A DNA stretch of 64,000 nt from Anastrepha obliqua (Eukaryota; Arthropoda; Insecta; Diptera; Tephritidae). The stretch is taken from contig NC_072897.1 of NCBI RefSeq assembly GCF_027943255.1, positions 38,910,044-38,974,043 on the forward strand, given 5' to 3'. A program made the translations under genes and the position numbers. Below the pieces are notes generated by a model, which worked only from the letters and a program-made list of their open reading frames with translations, made no database searches and had not been told where the DNA came from. Below, piece after piece: positions 1 through 10,816 of this stretch (positions are counted from its first letter, which is position 1; the number at the start of each line of letters is the position of its first letter).

Positions 1-84
1 ATACATGTGTTTCGTTCGTGTGTATGAGCATAAGGATGATGGAAATTAGAAGAAATTAAGAAAATGTGCACATGTACCACGGTA

Positions 85-1012
85 CACTGTCTGTCGACTT
101 CCGCCAAACACTGCCAGTAATTCCAAGATCAACGGCTGCTGACGAAATAAATCATCGAATCTATGGCGCTATGTGAAGAAACTTCAGCTGACAACAAACA
201 TGAGAGTTGCATTACTTAATGATACATGTACATCTACTGAAGATTTCTCTGAGCAATTACTGACTATCGGTAATGGTCGAGTACCTGTCGACGAATCGAG
301 CGGATTGATTTCATTTCCTCAGAATTTCTGTAAATTTGTCTCATCGAAAGACGAACTTATCAATAAAGTATTCCCAAACATCATTAATAACTACAATTAA
401 TAATTGGTTGAGTGAGCGAGCAATTTTAGCGGCTAAGAATAAAGGTGTAGATGACCTAAACTACATAATTAAAAATGATATCATTGAAACAATGCATTCA
501 TTCAAATCCATTGACTGTGTAACGAATGAAGATGAAGTCACCAACTATCCTATTGAGTTGTTAAACTCCTTGGATGTGCCTGGCTTACCACCGCACAATT
601 TACGCCTAAAAGTTGGTTCCGTAGTAATCATGCTTCGAAACATAAGCCCACCAAAACTTTGCAACGGTACGCGTTTGGTGGTAAATAAATTGATGAACAA
701 TGTGATTTACGCGACGATACTCAAAGGAAAATTCGAAGGTGAAGAAGTTCTCATTCCGAGGATCCCGATGATCCTAACCGATCTTCCGTTTGAGTTTAAA
801 AGATTTCAATTTCCGATCTGTCTTACATTCGCCATGACCACAAATCACAAGGCCAATCCTCGAAAGTTTGTGGTCTGAATCTAGAAAATCAATGTTTCTC
901 ACATGGTCAATTATATGTTGCATGTTCACGGGTCGGAAAACCATCTGCGTTGTTTGTTCTTGCACCTGATAATAAAGCAAAAAATGTCGTTTATCACAAG
1001 GTGCTTAACTGA
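85..1012 (+). pseudogene. Helitron helicase (PIF1-like), C-terminal part, decayed
   Basis: This is the last ~300 residues of the helicase half of a Helitron Rep/Hel protein, which unwinds DNA during rolling-circle transposition. The reading starts near 85, is open from 173 to about 390, shifts frame near 385-400, is open from 336 to 878, and shifts again near 850 into a frame that ends at TGA 1010-1012. Recognisable stretches are TTNMRVALLND, LKVGSVVIMLRN, LIPRIPMI, FEFKRFQFPI and, after the second shift, HGQLYVACSRVGKP, the typical final helicase motif. The N-terminal Rep domain and Walker A region lie outside the window or are lost. Two frameshifts make it non-functional. It sits 118 bp before a Helitron-type 3' terminus, so it is the 3' end of that element. 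Family assignment is confident; subfamily is not. Confidence 0.88.
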
Positions 1013-1100
1013 AAAGTGCAATCTATTAAAGCTTCATTGAAATACTTGAATATTAAAAAAATTAACTTAATAAAATCAAAAATCTGCTTTTTTATTGCTT

Positions 1101-1133
1101 CTAGGGCGGAACAAAGTTCGCCGGGTCAGCTAG
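1101..1133 (+). mobile_element. Helitron 3' terminus (hairpin + CTAG)
   Basis: An imperfect GC-rich hairpin (GGCGGAAC ... GTTCGCC) is followed by GGGTCAG and CTAG at 1130-1133, then a T. Helitrons end with a short hairpin followed by CTRR and insert between A and T, so the element end is placed at 1133. Confidence 0.75.
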
Positions 1134-1134
1134 T

Positions 1135-2059
1135 AATTCTAATAAAATATTTGTTAAATATTATTAATTAGGGATTCATTTTACAGAAAACAGCGTGTGT
1201 CCATAAACGTTTTGTCCTCTTATTACTTTTTATAAAATGTAATATAGAATATCTCACGCGCATTGCTGCCATAATTTGTTGCATACGGATTTCCTCCAAC
1301 ATCATATATACATAGGTATATGCGCATATGAATACATATAAATTCACTTATTTGTATTTGCATTTGCTATCTTCCTGTGGTCTTGAATAATTTCTCTATG
1401 AGGTTATTAATTTGATATGCTTGAAGAATTTATAATAAAACCAATGTATCATCATCATCCTTACCGAATTTATAATTAGTGACGACAAGTTGTTAATAAT
1501 ACCAGTTATTTTAAGATTTTTAGTATTAATTTATTATTATACAATATATGAACGAAAAAAAGTATGTATATAAACATACATACATACAATTTCGCGCAGT
1601 TGTCATAAAAAATCAAAAAGAACAAATCTTATATGTAAATATGCAAACAAATTATATGGACATATCAAATGAACAAATCTATTCTGTACGCAAGCTAATG
1701 TAAACTATATTTTTTCACACTTGCGTATCACTCTCTCCCTCTCATTTCTCTCCGGCAGCCATATTAATTAATGCCCTATTGTTAACTTGTAGTGAAGTAA
1801 CTTCTGAGTTGAACTTCTTACCCGTGTTTTGTTAGAGCCCAAAATGAGGAACAGGCCGGGACTTCGCCTTCTCTATAATTTTCGTTCTCTGGTAAGAGCA
1901 GCGATTTGTGACCTCAGACTTGAAATTTCCTGTGAATTCATTTCGGTGTCGATGGCTAGTGGTGGGCGAAATATGTATGTAATATAGAAAAGAGAATAAA
2001 TGTATCAGCAGACTGAGTAGACGTGTTTTTGAGTAGTTGCAATTTAATCCGTAATTTTA
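1135..2059. other. AT-rich intergenic stretch, no gene seen
   Basis: No coding similarity recognised. It holds short TATG/CATA microsatellite patches (around 1306-1345 and 1560-1590) and low-complexity AT sequence. Confidence 0.6.
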
Positions 2060-2223
2060 TTTAATCCACTGAGTGTTAATTTACTAAAAAAACTGAGTAA
2101 ATCCTGTACAAGCGGTTCTTTTGTCCGGGTAAATAAAAATCATAATAAAGTGTAACATAACTACTTAAAATACTGCGGAAAAACCTTGTTGTTTCACCAG
2201 TGGAATTGTTTGAATTTACTAAC

Positions 2224-3269
2224 ATGCCAAAAATGTCAACAAGAACAACGGCCTTAAACAAATTGTCACCATCCCCGCAAACACCTTCAGTACAAAGTAA
2301 GTCCCTTAGTACCGATGCATCAAGCGTTACTCTCAATGCGTGGTTTGCGAAAATTGAGAGTCGCTTAGAGTCGCAAAAGCAGGGCATCATTGAAGAGCTA
2401 ACATTACGATTAAGAGAATCAGAAGAGCGAGTAATGGAGCGATTCAGTGAGTTGTCAGCGGATCTTATGAACCTGAAGTCGGCAGTTAAGCACATGGAAG
2501 AGCGGGTAAAAATAACTGAAGAGAAATGTGCTAATGTAGACAAATTGCGCAGCGAGGTATACGCACTTACCGAACAACTAAATGTATACGAGAACAACGC
2601 AATATCAACAGATGTTATTGTTAGTAGGTTGCCTATAAGAAAAGATGAGGACATTATAAATGATTTCTCCAAGCTGTGCCAAACGCTTCATGTAAAACTA
2701 GCGCCTGTACGTTCTGCTTTCAGGTTACGACCAAATAATACAAGCGTAGCTCCAATTATAATCAAATTGAGCTCTGCTGCAGATGCTCTCAACTGCTGAA
2801 AGCTGTAGCTAAATTCTGCAAAGATAAGAGACGGGCACTTTCTCTTAGTGATGTCGGCGTCAGTATTGAAGGGAAGCTATTTATCCACGAATGTCTTACG
2901 AGAAAAAATCGTGAACTAATGCGTTTTGGCCTCGGGAGACGGTCCAGCATGCTTGACTGAGCTTTGTGTGTGTTAGTGCAGTCGGGTGTCGTCGTGTCAC
3001 ACATACTTGTTGTCGGCTTTTGAATGATGAAAATCAAAAATTTTAGATATTAGCGTCAATCAGCCGACACGCACACATATAAAGTTCTTGTCAAACAATG
3101 CTTGACCGTCACCAGAGGCCATTTGGCTATGCAATATAAAAAGCAAAAGCGTCTAACGTCAGTTTGCTCTGTTCGTGGGCAAGTGTTTGTTAGAGCTCGA
3201 CCCCAAACTGATGCTGTACTTATAACTGAAAAAATGAGTATAGAGAGCATTGCAACTGCTAATATGTAA
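2224..3269 (+). pseudogene. LINE ORF1 (coiled coil, nucleic-acid-binding)
   Basis: The start is the ATG at 2224 (MPKMSTRTTAL...). Residues ~45-130 form a charged heptad-like coiled coil (ESEERVMERFSELSADLM...), expected to trimerise, followed by an RNA-binding-like segment (YENNAISTDVIVSRLPI). The frame breaks near 2795; the next frame continues as KAVAKFCKDKRRALSLSDVG and KLFIHECLTRKNRELMR to about 2935. After an insertion-like stretch (2938-3060) a third frame gives QKRLTSVCSVRGQVFVRARP and a TAA at 3267-3269. ORF1 proteins of this type coat element RNA in the ribonucleoprotein particle. At least one frameshift and one inserted segment make it inactive. Confidence 0.75.
2938..3112. repeat. 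Imperfect inverted repeat inside LINE ORF1
   Basis: About 40 bp at 2938-2975 (gacggtccagcatgcttgac...) recurs inverted at 3070-3112 (...caatgcttgaccgtc), with ~95 bp between the arms. It coincides with the point where the ORF1 reading is disrupted, so it may be a small foldback insertion or a local inverted duplication. Confidence 0.5.
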
Positions 3270-3543
3270 AAACAAAAACATTTATGCGTTATATTATTAA
3301 TATTATGTCTGCGTTAAGTTTATTCTCTTATTTATCATTTATGTTTTCCAAACTCTTTGCTTTGCATTGTAATCATTTTTATTTTAGTATCATTTCTATT
3401 TCGTTCATCTCATTTGTACTTTTCATATTCTTGGTTTTACAATGTAATCTTTTTTATTTTGATCTTATTCCTATCTATCTCATTATCCCCTTGCTTCATT
3501 TAAATTCCTCCACCTTGCGTATCCTCCCAACCATAAACTGTCA

Positions 3544-6367
3544 ATGCGTAATGAAATAGCAAAACAAGTAGACAAAGAACATGCAAGAGGATTGCTTAAA
3601 CTCATTTCTAATCGCTACAATGGGTTTAATGTCTGTCAGTTGAATGCGCGAAGTTTGAATGCTGAAAAAATTGACTATCTAAATTTTGTTTTTGATAATT
3701 TGAGCATTGACTTAATATGTATTACAGAGACATGGTTTAAAGACTATATTGATAATAATGTATATTCCCTGTGCGACTACACTATTATTAGATGTGATAG
3801 GACTACGAAGACTCGAGGAGGTGGTATTGCTTTATATTTTAAAAATAATTTTAAATGGAAAGAGATCTGTAGATCAGATCATTTTCAAGAAGTCGAATAC
3901 ATTTTTGTTGAATTTTATGATAACAATACCAAATGTCTTGTTGCATGCATTTACAGCCCTAGCAATAGAAATGACCTCTCAGTGATATTTGATAAATTAG
4001 CGGAATTCCACATCCCCTATGAACATATTATTGTGTGTGGTGATTTAAATGTAGACCTTCTTTGTGATAATTTTTCTTCCAGGAGTTTGATAGATAGTTT
4101 CCAATCATTAGGAATTTCCTTAATTAATGAATATGCTACTCGCTTTGCACCCCACTGCAAACCAAGTCTTTTGGATGTATTTTGCGTCAGTGACAGAGAT
4201 TACGTCAGTCATATTGATCAACTTCCTATGGCTGGAGTTTCCGACCACGAGTTGATATTCTTATCTTTCAACATCCAGTTCAACAGACACAATCAAGTAA
4301 AGGAGATATTTTTTAGAGACTTTAAGCTTATTCAGCATGATCTCTTAAATAAGGGGGCTGCCGAGCTTAATTGGAATATGTGTCGGTTATTCACAACAGT
4401 GGATGAAAAACTGCAACATTTCAATGCTTTAGTCAGCCATCTATTTAATAGGTTTGTTCCGTTGCGTAAAGTTAAAGTCCACGGAAATAGGAAACCATGG
4501 TTTACACGTGAGATATTGTCTTTAATTAGAGAGCGTAGTAAAGCATATAAGAAATGGAAAAATGATAGAAACACTCACTCGTGGCAAGAATATCGTGTAG
4601 CAAGAAATAAAGTAACTGCAATCACTAGAGATGCCAAAAGGGCATATCTACAATGGAAGCTCAACGATAGTTTACCTCCGAAAGTCCTATGGAAAAATCT
4701 TAAAACCTTAGGTGTCTCAGGAGAGAATAAGTCCGTGTGCAGTTTGGACCCAGAAATCTTAAATATACTCACTTTCTAGCATCTAACAGGGCTCCACTCG
4801 GCATACCTGTAAAAGTTCCTCTACGAGAGCATGTTGATGACGGTGAGTTTGAATTTGTGTCTGCAACTGAGATGGATTTGATACAATGTGTACATACTGT
4901 CAAATCTAATGCCATAGGGACCGACGGGATTTGTCTTAAATTTCTTAATATTATTCTACCATTTGTAATACCATCACTTACGCACATAATTAACTTTTCA
5001 ATCACCTCGTCTACATTTCCATATCTTTGGAAGATAGCAAATATAATACCTGTGCCTAAAATAAAATGCTCTACCGCTCCTCAGCACTTCAGACCAATAA
5101 GCATTTTACCTGCCCTATCGAAAGTATTTGAAAAATTTTTGGCGCGACAAATTACCCGCTACTTGGACAAGAACAATCTGCTGAGTAATTTCCAGTCGGG
5201 TTTCAGAAGTCTGCATAGTTGCTCCACAGCTATGCTTAAAATTTTTGAAGATGTTCGCTCTGCTTATGATAAAAACTACCTAACAGTGCTAGTATTACTC
5301 GATTTTTCAAAAGCATTTGATACTATTGATCACAACATTTTACTGCAAAAATTGTGCTATCACTATAAGTTTGGAGCATTTTCTTTGCAACTAATAAAAA
5401 GTTACCTTTCGAATCGGCTACAACAAGTTAAGTGTGGTGATAACTACTCAAGTCTAAAACCAATTACGTCAGGTATGCCGCAGGGCTCTATTTTAGGTCC
5501 AATTTTATTTTGCATTTTCATTAATGATATTGTTGAGTGTTGCCAAAATTCGTCGATTCATCTCTATGCTGATGACGCCCAGATCTACCTGTCAAGGCCA
5601 ATAGGTCTTATTGAAGATTTGATAGCAAGGCTTAATGAAGACCTCACTCGTATTTCTAAATGGTCAAAATCTAGCAACTTGAAATTAAATGAGTCAAAGA
5701 CGAAGTCGATTGCTATTTCTCATTCAAAGTATGACCTTAGCTCTTTGCCGCCAATATTACTTAATGAAGTAAATATTAACTTTGATGACATAGTAACTAA
5801 CCTGGGTTTCAGAATAAATTCAAGATTATCATGCGTTGACCATGTAAACTTTGTTGTAAACAAGGTATATAATATTCTTAGAAAGCTATATTGTACTGCC
5901 TACTTACTGCCACGGCAAATTAATTAAAACTTGTTAGATCACTCATTGTTCCTCAAGTATCATGCGCTGAATTAGTATATTGCAGGCTTGATAATAATTC
6001 GAAACAAAAATTGCAAACCGCTTTAAATAATGCAGCGCGTTTCGTGTTTGAAAAAAGGAAATATGACCATATATCTATCTACTCAAAACAGATTCTCGAT
6101 CATAACCTCGACTCGTATCTCAAAATACGCTCTCTTTTGTTCCTGCATAAATTAATATACACACAAAAACCATTGTACCTGTATAAAAATATTAAACAAT
6201 TCCAGTGCACCCGAACATTGAATCTAATTGTTCCGACTTACACTTACTTGGAATCAGAACGCATGTTCTTTGTTAGTGCCATAAAACTATGGAATTCTAT
6301 ACCAACTACAATAAAACTTATAAAACAAGCAAGGTGTTTTAAAACTGCAGTTTCTAACTACTTCTAA
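3544..6367 (+). pseudogene. LINE ORF2: endonuclease + reverse transcriptase
   Basis: The N-terminal part (3544-4779) is an exonuclease-endonuclease-phosphatase fold: QLNARSLNAEKID, CITETWF, RGGGIALYF, CGDLNVDL and GVSDHELIFLSF mark its catalytic blocks, used to nick target DNA. The frame shifts near 4765. The reverse transcriptase then runs to 5927 with FRPISILPALSKVFEK, LLDFSKAFDTIDH, SGMPQGSILGPILF and the catalytic LYADDAQIY. A second break (TAA at 5925-5927) moves to another frame that continues as KLVRSLIVPQVSC and ALNNAARFVFEKRKYDH to the stop at 6365-6367. No RNase H domain is seen. The second break is shared with the copy at 29966-30927, so it predates both insertions. Confidence 0.88.
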
Positions 6368-6600
6368 CCTTAAATCCCCCTTTCCTTCCCCCATTCCCAC
6401 CATCTATCTGTTCTTCTCACTTACTACTCTAAGTTTTAGTCTATAAGTTTAATAGTTAAAATAGTATTAAATCTAAGTAGCACTTCTATGTATACCATCC
6501 TCGTATTATAGAATTATAAGAAGATGTACTACCACAAGACTCTGTCTTACTATGTACAAAACAAATCAATTAAATTGAAATTGAAATTGAAAAGCTTTTG
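6368..6600 (+). other. LINE 3' UTR and GAAATT-repeat tail
   Basis: Non-coding sequence after ORF2 ends in repeated attgaaattgaaattg at about 6570-6593. The same 3' UTR and tail occur inverted at 29966-30220, confirming this as the element's 3' end. Confidence 0.8.
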
Positions 6601-6968
6601 ATTTTTTTCGAGCGTAGTGTGATGCCCTTTGATTTCGGGATGCACTGCTCTCATTACGTATCGCATTGCTCGAATGGATTATCTACATATGTATATTCCA
6701 AGACTTAGCCGTGTTTCTTTTTTAATATCCAGATGCTTTAAGATGCACCTGGTTGCTGAATATACTTCCTGTATTTCGAGGGATGCAGTGACTTGTTATT
6801 GTAGATCCAATTTTTCAGAAACTTGGTGTGTCTTTTTTTCACACCGTGAAATTTTAAATTTAACCGATGAATTAGTGAGTCAGCAAAAATTTTGCAGTAG
6901 ATTGGCCTAGTAGTGTGGACTCTTTGGCCGGCCCTGTTTGATCACTAATTCGCGCGAAGGAACGTATA
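6601..6968. other. Unassigned spacer
   Basis: No coding similarity or repeat structure recognised; the short open frame here looks random. Confidence 0.5.
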
Positions 6969-7075
6969 GTATAACCAGAGAATGTTAATGCAATGAGAAG
7001 GTGCAAATGTTACTGTGAGCTTTTTTTAGTACAATTGAGATCTGAAAGATTTGTAATAAGGTCATTTAGCACACT
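6969..7075 (+). repeat. Inverted-repeat arm (left)
   Basis: About 100 bp, including ataaccagagaatgttaatg and ctcacagtaacatttgcacc on the opposite strand, match 10725-10816 in inverted orientation with scattered mismatches. The match stops abruptly on both outer sides. The pair bounds a ~3.85 kb block and could be old terminal repeats, or two opposed fragments of one repeat. Confidence 0.6.
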
Positions 7076-7170
7076 GAGTTTATAGACACCTCACTGACTT
7101 TTGCCCACACAAAAATTAGAAACACCACACATCTTTCACCTCAACACACAACACATTTCTCACCTCGACA

Positions 7171-7890
7171 TTAAACCAATTAAATTTTTACTATTTTCGT
7201 ATTTTTGAAATAATAAGCGAATACGTAAAATTTATTACATAATTTTTTTTTTCAATTACATTAAAAAAAACGATTTAAAAAAAAAATGTATAAAAAAAAG
7301 TTTGCGCCGGGAATTGAACTCGAGTCTAACATGTGACGAGGAAAAATAGGCGGTGCATTTATTTCTTCGACTGCTTATTTTTTTACCATTTTGTTACTTT
7401 TGAAATGATAAGCGGATACATAAAATTTATTAAAAATTTTTTACGATTACATTAAAAAAAAATTTAAAAACGAAAAAAAAAAAAATTTGCACCGAGAATT
7501 GATGGCGAGTCACGTGGGGAGGATAAATACATTAAACTAATTAAATTTTTACTATTTTCGTATTTTTTGAAATAATAAGTGAATACGTAAAATTTATTAC
7601 ATAATTTTTTTTTAATTACATAAAAAAAAAACGAATTTAAAAAAAAAAATTAATAAAAAAAGGTTTGCACTGGGAATTGAAATCGAGTCTAACATGTGGC
7701 GAGGAAAAATAGGCGGTGCATTTATTTCTTCGACTGCTTATTTTTTGACCATTTTGTTACTTTTGAAATGATAAGCGGATACATAAAATGTATGACAAAT
7801 TTTTTTACGATTACATTAAAAAAAAAAATAAATTTAAAAACGAAAAAAAAAATTTGTGCCGAGAATTGATGGCGAGTCACGTGGGGAGGA
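7171..7890. repeat. Tandem ~360 bp repeat with tRNA-like segments
   Basis: Two copies (about 7171-7530 and 7531-7890), each made of two related ~180 bp half-units. Every half-unit has a poly(A)-rich stretch followed by a segment like (g/a)ggaattgaactcgagtc, which on the minus strand resembles a decayed tRNA T-loop/B-box (7311-7322, 7491-7502, 7671-7682, 7861-7872). The half-units diverge more than the full units, indicating an older duplication followed by a younger one. Confidence 0.65.
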
Positions 7891-8329
7891 TAAATACGCA
7901 GAGCGTTTATTTCTGCGCCTGCGTTGTGAACAAAAGGTTTTGTGCATGCGCGCGACGCGAATAAATTTTAATAAAGTTCTGAAAGTAATTCATAAAGTTT
8001 TTCATTACACACATATGTATGTAGGTACATAAATGAACGTATACTTTATATGTAAATAAATGATGGTATATGAAATATACATAAGTACATAATATGTATG
8101 TACATGTCAATAGGAGGTATTTGCATTCAGAAAAAAAGGACGGTTTAAGATAAATCAACACTTATTTTATATTGTATGTCAATTTATAGTTTATGTATTC
8201 GACAGCATTTACATACATATGTATGTATGTATGTACATTTGTATATGAAAAACAATAATGCACAAGCGCAAGAACATCATATCACATATGCAAGTATGCC
8301 CAAATAACCTTGACTTATGTATGTACACA

Positions 8330-9075
8330 TGTCATACCACATCACATTCTTACAAGAAATCAAATACACATACGCACTAGTGAACGAGTTTCTTCCTAAC
8401 AAGTGCAAAAACAATTCTGCTCTATGTATGCATATATACCGACTTTATGTCCTAGCATATATACATACATATATACCTATTTGCCTTCTAAACTTCCTAC
8501 AAAATAATTGTATTCATATGTTACTACATCCATGCACGTTCATACATTCATGCATACATATGTATATGCGCGAGCACAGCGCTCCCTTCTTGCTTCCGTG
8601 TACTTTTGTCTTTCACCAGTCGATATTCCTAATATTGTACTTACAAAAACACGATATGTACTTTGATAGACGCAAAAGCAACAGCAAGCGCAACGCCATG
8701 GCCGCTTTGCCACCGCACATTCTAAAATGTTCTAGAACACAACAAAAACACATACCTCACATGCGCATGTCGCCCAAAGCTAAAATCTAAGCCTAGCGAC
8801 TACTAAAACAAAATACATTCGTAGACACAGTCGCAGCGGCCATGATTCTATCAGCGACGGCGCTGAACAATTTAGAACAAAACAAAAAGTTCATTCATAA
8901 GTTAGAGCTCATATTTCAATTTCATTCATAAAACGAGCCGCCCATATGCCAATTTTCGCGACCATTCGAAAATAGTCAATATTGGAATATTTCGCGTGGA
9001 ATTATTTGCCAATATTTGATAAATCTTAAATTTTTGTCATGTCGAGTGGCCGCGGCTCCGTAAGTATGTATGCAC
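8330..9075 (+). repeat. Interspersed MITE-like repeat, copy A
   Basis: Similar sequence recurs at 53320-54084 and 56602-57248 (plus) and about 44040-44590 (minus). Shared blocks include aagcctagcgactac, cgaccattcgaaaatagtc, ggaatatttc and tggccgcggc. It contains CATA microsatellite patches but no convincing coding region. It is probably a non-autonomous element; termini were not resolved. Confidence 0.65.
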
Positions 9076-9179
9076 CCTTATATGTATGTAAATATGTCTT
9101 CTAACTGTGCGACAGTCGCGAGTTAATGCGACTTCCAGCGAGTCACACATTGCTGTCCGCAAAGCCGCATATATGTACT

Positions 9180-9550
9180 TTATGATCAGAAAGTACCGGG
9201 AATGTTTAAATTAAACAAAACAGAGTTAAATTTAAGGCAAATTTATATTATCTCCTTCAAATTATGACCCGTCTGAAGGAACACACATGTGCCAACGCTT
9301 AACCCAGTCCTCCAAACACTCCCGGCAGGCCGATTTGTATTCTCTTTGATCAGTGCGATGGCGCGTTATCACCATGCAAAATCTGAGAATTGTTTGCTCA
9401 CATTTCCGGCGGTTTGCAACACACAGCATCTCTCTAAGGTTTCAAAACGAATAAATAATATTCTCTATTGACTGTCTGGCCCGATGGAAGGTACTCATGG
9501 TGGACTATGCCTTGGCAATCGAAGGAAACAGTCAACATCACCTTCCCGGT
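9180..9550 (-). pseudogene. mariner transposase C-terminal relic
   Basis: Read on the minus strand this gives the block GIVHHEYLPSGQTVNREYY, then a DNAPSH motif (second catalytic aspartate region), then, after an internal deletion that removes the third acidic residue's region, a piece resembling the mariner C-terminus (GGLG-ALAHVCSFRR-like). Several stops are present. A terminal-repeat-like sequence (tgatcagaaagtaccggg) lies at its downstream edge, 9183-9201. Short, stop-rich and deleted, so clearly dead. Confidence 0.7.
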
Positions 9551-9941
9551 TCTTTTTGCTCATAGGGTATACATATCCCATGTGTCAAGTGTGCGCAGAA
9601 GCTTGTGTTCTGGGTTTGTTAGAATGGTGGTAGTTTGTACATATATTTAAACACATATGTGAGTATGCGCGTTAGGCTTCCTGGATGGATATTAGAATAT
9701 TTTCTCATCAATATGTGTATGTAAGTAGTTCAGATTTGACTGAAGAAATTAAATATAGGAATGCATATTTATATGATTGACTTTATGGCTGTTTTACATA
9801 TAAATCAATTCAAATGAATAATGTTATATAGAAAATAAATTTCTAAATAACTGGTATTAGAAAAACCTGAATACACTATTTTAAATCAATTTCAATTAAA
9901 CTAAATATAAAAAATGAAATAAAAATATCGAATAAAAAACT

Positions 9942-10025
9942 GTGCACAGGATTTGAACCTGAGTCAAACATGAGACTACGTACTGCATATACGACACGTC
10001 TTTCACGATTGCGCTAATCTACAAT
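9942..10025 (-). other. tRNA-like sequence (decayed, SINE-like)
   Basis: On the minus strand an A-box-like attagcgcaatcgtgaaaga precedes a B-box-like ggttcaaatcctgtgcacag with about tRNA spacing. I see no convincing acceptor stem, so I call this a tRNA-derived relic rather than a functional tRNA gene. Confidence 0.5.
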
Positions 10026-10423
10026 TATTAATGATCTTTTCTAAATCACTCATTTATTCGATTCGCAGTTTTATATGCACATATTCTGCGATAGTTGAAA
10101 GTTTGTATGCGTAATTATATGAATATGCATGTGTGTATGCGCGTTTGGCTTTCTGGACGGATATTAGAATGATATTTTCTCATCAATATAATTTGGATTT
10201 GATGAAATAGATTATAGATATATGTACATATTTTCTGTTTTGATTGATTTATATAAAAATCAGGTCATATCCAGTATGAACTATTTTATACCGAAAAGAA
10301 ATTTCCATTTATAAAATACAAAAAACAGTATTTTAAAGAAATTTTAATTAAAATAAACTCAAAAATTTTACCAAACTTTCCTGGTTTGAATTGTAAAAAA
10401 AAAAATGTGCAAGAAAAAAAATA

Positions 10424-10505
10424 TGACTTCAGGACTTGAACCTGAATTAAGTACGTGCAAAAACACAAAACGAATAACTCCGTCGACTTTAGCTTCTGCA
10501 CCACA
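10424..10505 (-). other. tRNA-like sequence (decayed, SINE-like)
   Basis: Minus-strand tggtgcagaagctaaagtcg and ggttcaagtcctgaagtcat resemble the A- and B-box regions. It is the second copy of the tRNA-like end of the local tandem repeat. The acceptor stem is not convincing. Confidence 0.45.
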
Positions 10506-10724
10506 AATTAACTACCGCGCGGCCTTCTTAATCGCAAATTTATTCGCTTCGATTTCCTTAGTAGTGTGCCGAAAAATCTTATGAACTTCCTCAGTAGTAT
10601 GGTAAACGCAGAAAATATCTGAATTCTTGGCCTAGCGTGGTAAGTAAATATAGAAACCCTCCACTCGCGTCACTCGCGTGGTAAATATCTGCAATTCCGA
10701 CCTCTTCAGGAAAGTTGAATTTGA

Positions 10725-10816
10725 AATGACCTTATTATGAATCTATAAATTAGAACTCGAAAAAAGCTCTTTTAACATTTGCTCCTTCTCATTGCATTAA
10801 CATTCTCTGGTATAAC
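10725..10816 (-). repeat. Inverted-repeat arm (right)
   Basis: Matches 6969-7075 in inverted orientation (tgaccttatta..., cattgcattaacattctctg). It also lies just upstream of, and slightly into, the LINE-like ORF1 at 10779, so an alternative reading is that both arms are fragments of that element's 5' region. Confidence 0.6.

Larger units (their letters stand above)
2060..6593 (+). mobile_element. Non-LTR retrotransposon, CR1/Jockey superfamily, near full length
   Basis: A LINE with a two-ORF layout: coiled-coil ORF1 (2224-3269), then ORF2 with apurinic-type endonuclease and reverse transcriptase (3544-6367), then a ~230 bp 3' UTR ending in short GAAATT repeats near 6570-6593. Simple-repeat tails rather than poly(A) are common in CR1-like elements. 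The 5' end is estimated; no target duplication was identified. A 5'-truncated copy of its last ~960 bp lies at 29966-30927 on the other strand. Jockey-superfamily membership is secure, the exact clade is not. Confidence 0.85.
9656..10520. repeat. Divergent tandem repeat (~475 bp unit) ending in tRNA-like segments
   Basis: The block at 9660-10025 recurs at about 10130-10505: tgcgcgttaggcttcctgga versus tgcgcgtttggctttctgga, then ggatattagaat and ttttctcatcaatat. Each copy ends with a tRNA-like stretch (9942-10025 and 10424-10505, minus strand). The copies are considerably diverged. Confidence 0.6.

Noticed and set aside
8317..8790. 157-codon plus-strand frame
   Set aside because: Lies in CATA-rich dispersed-repeat sequence; the other copies do not keep the frame.
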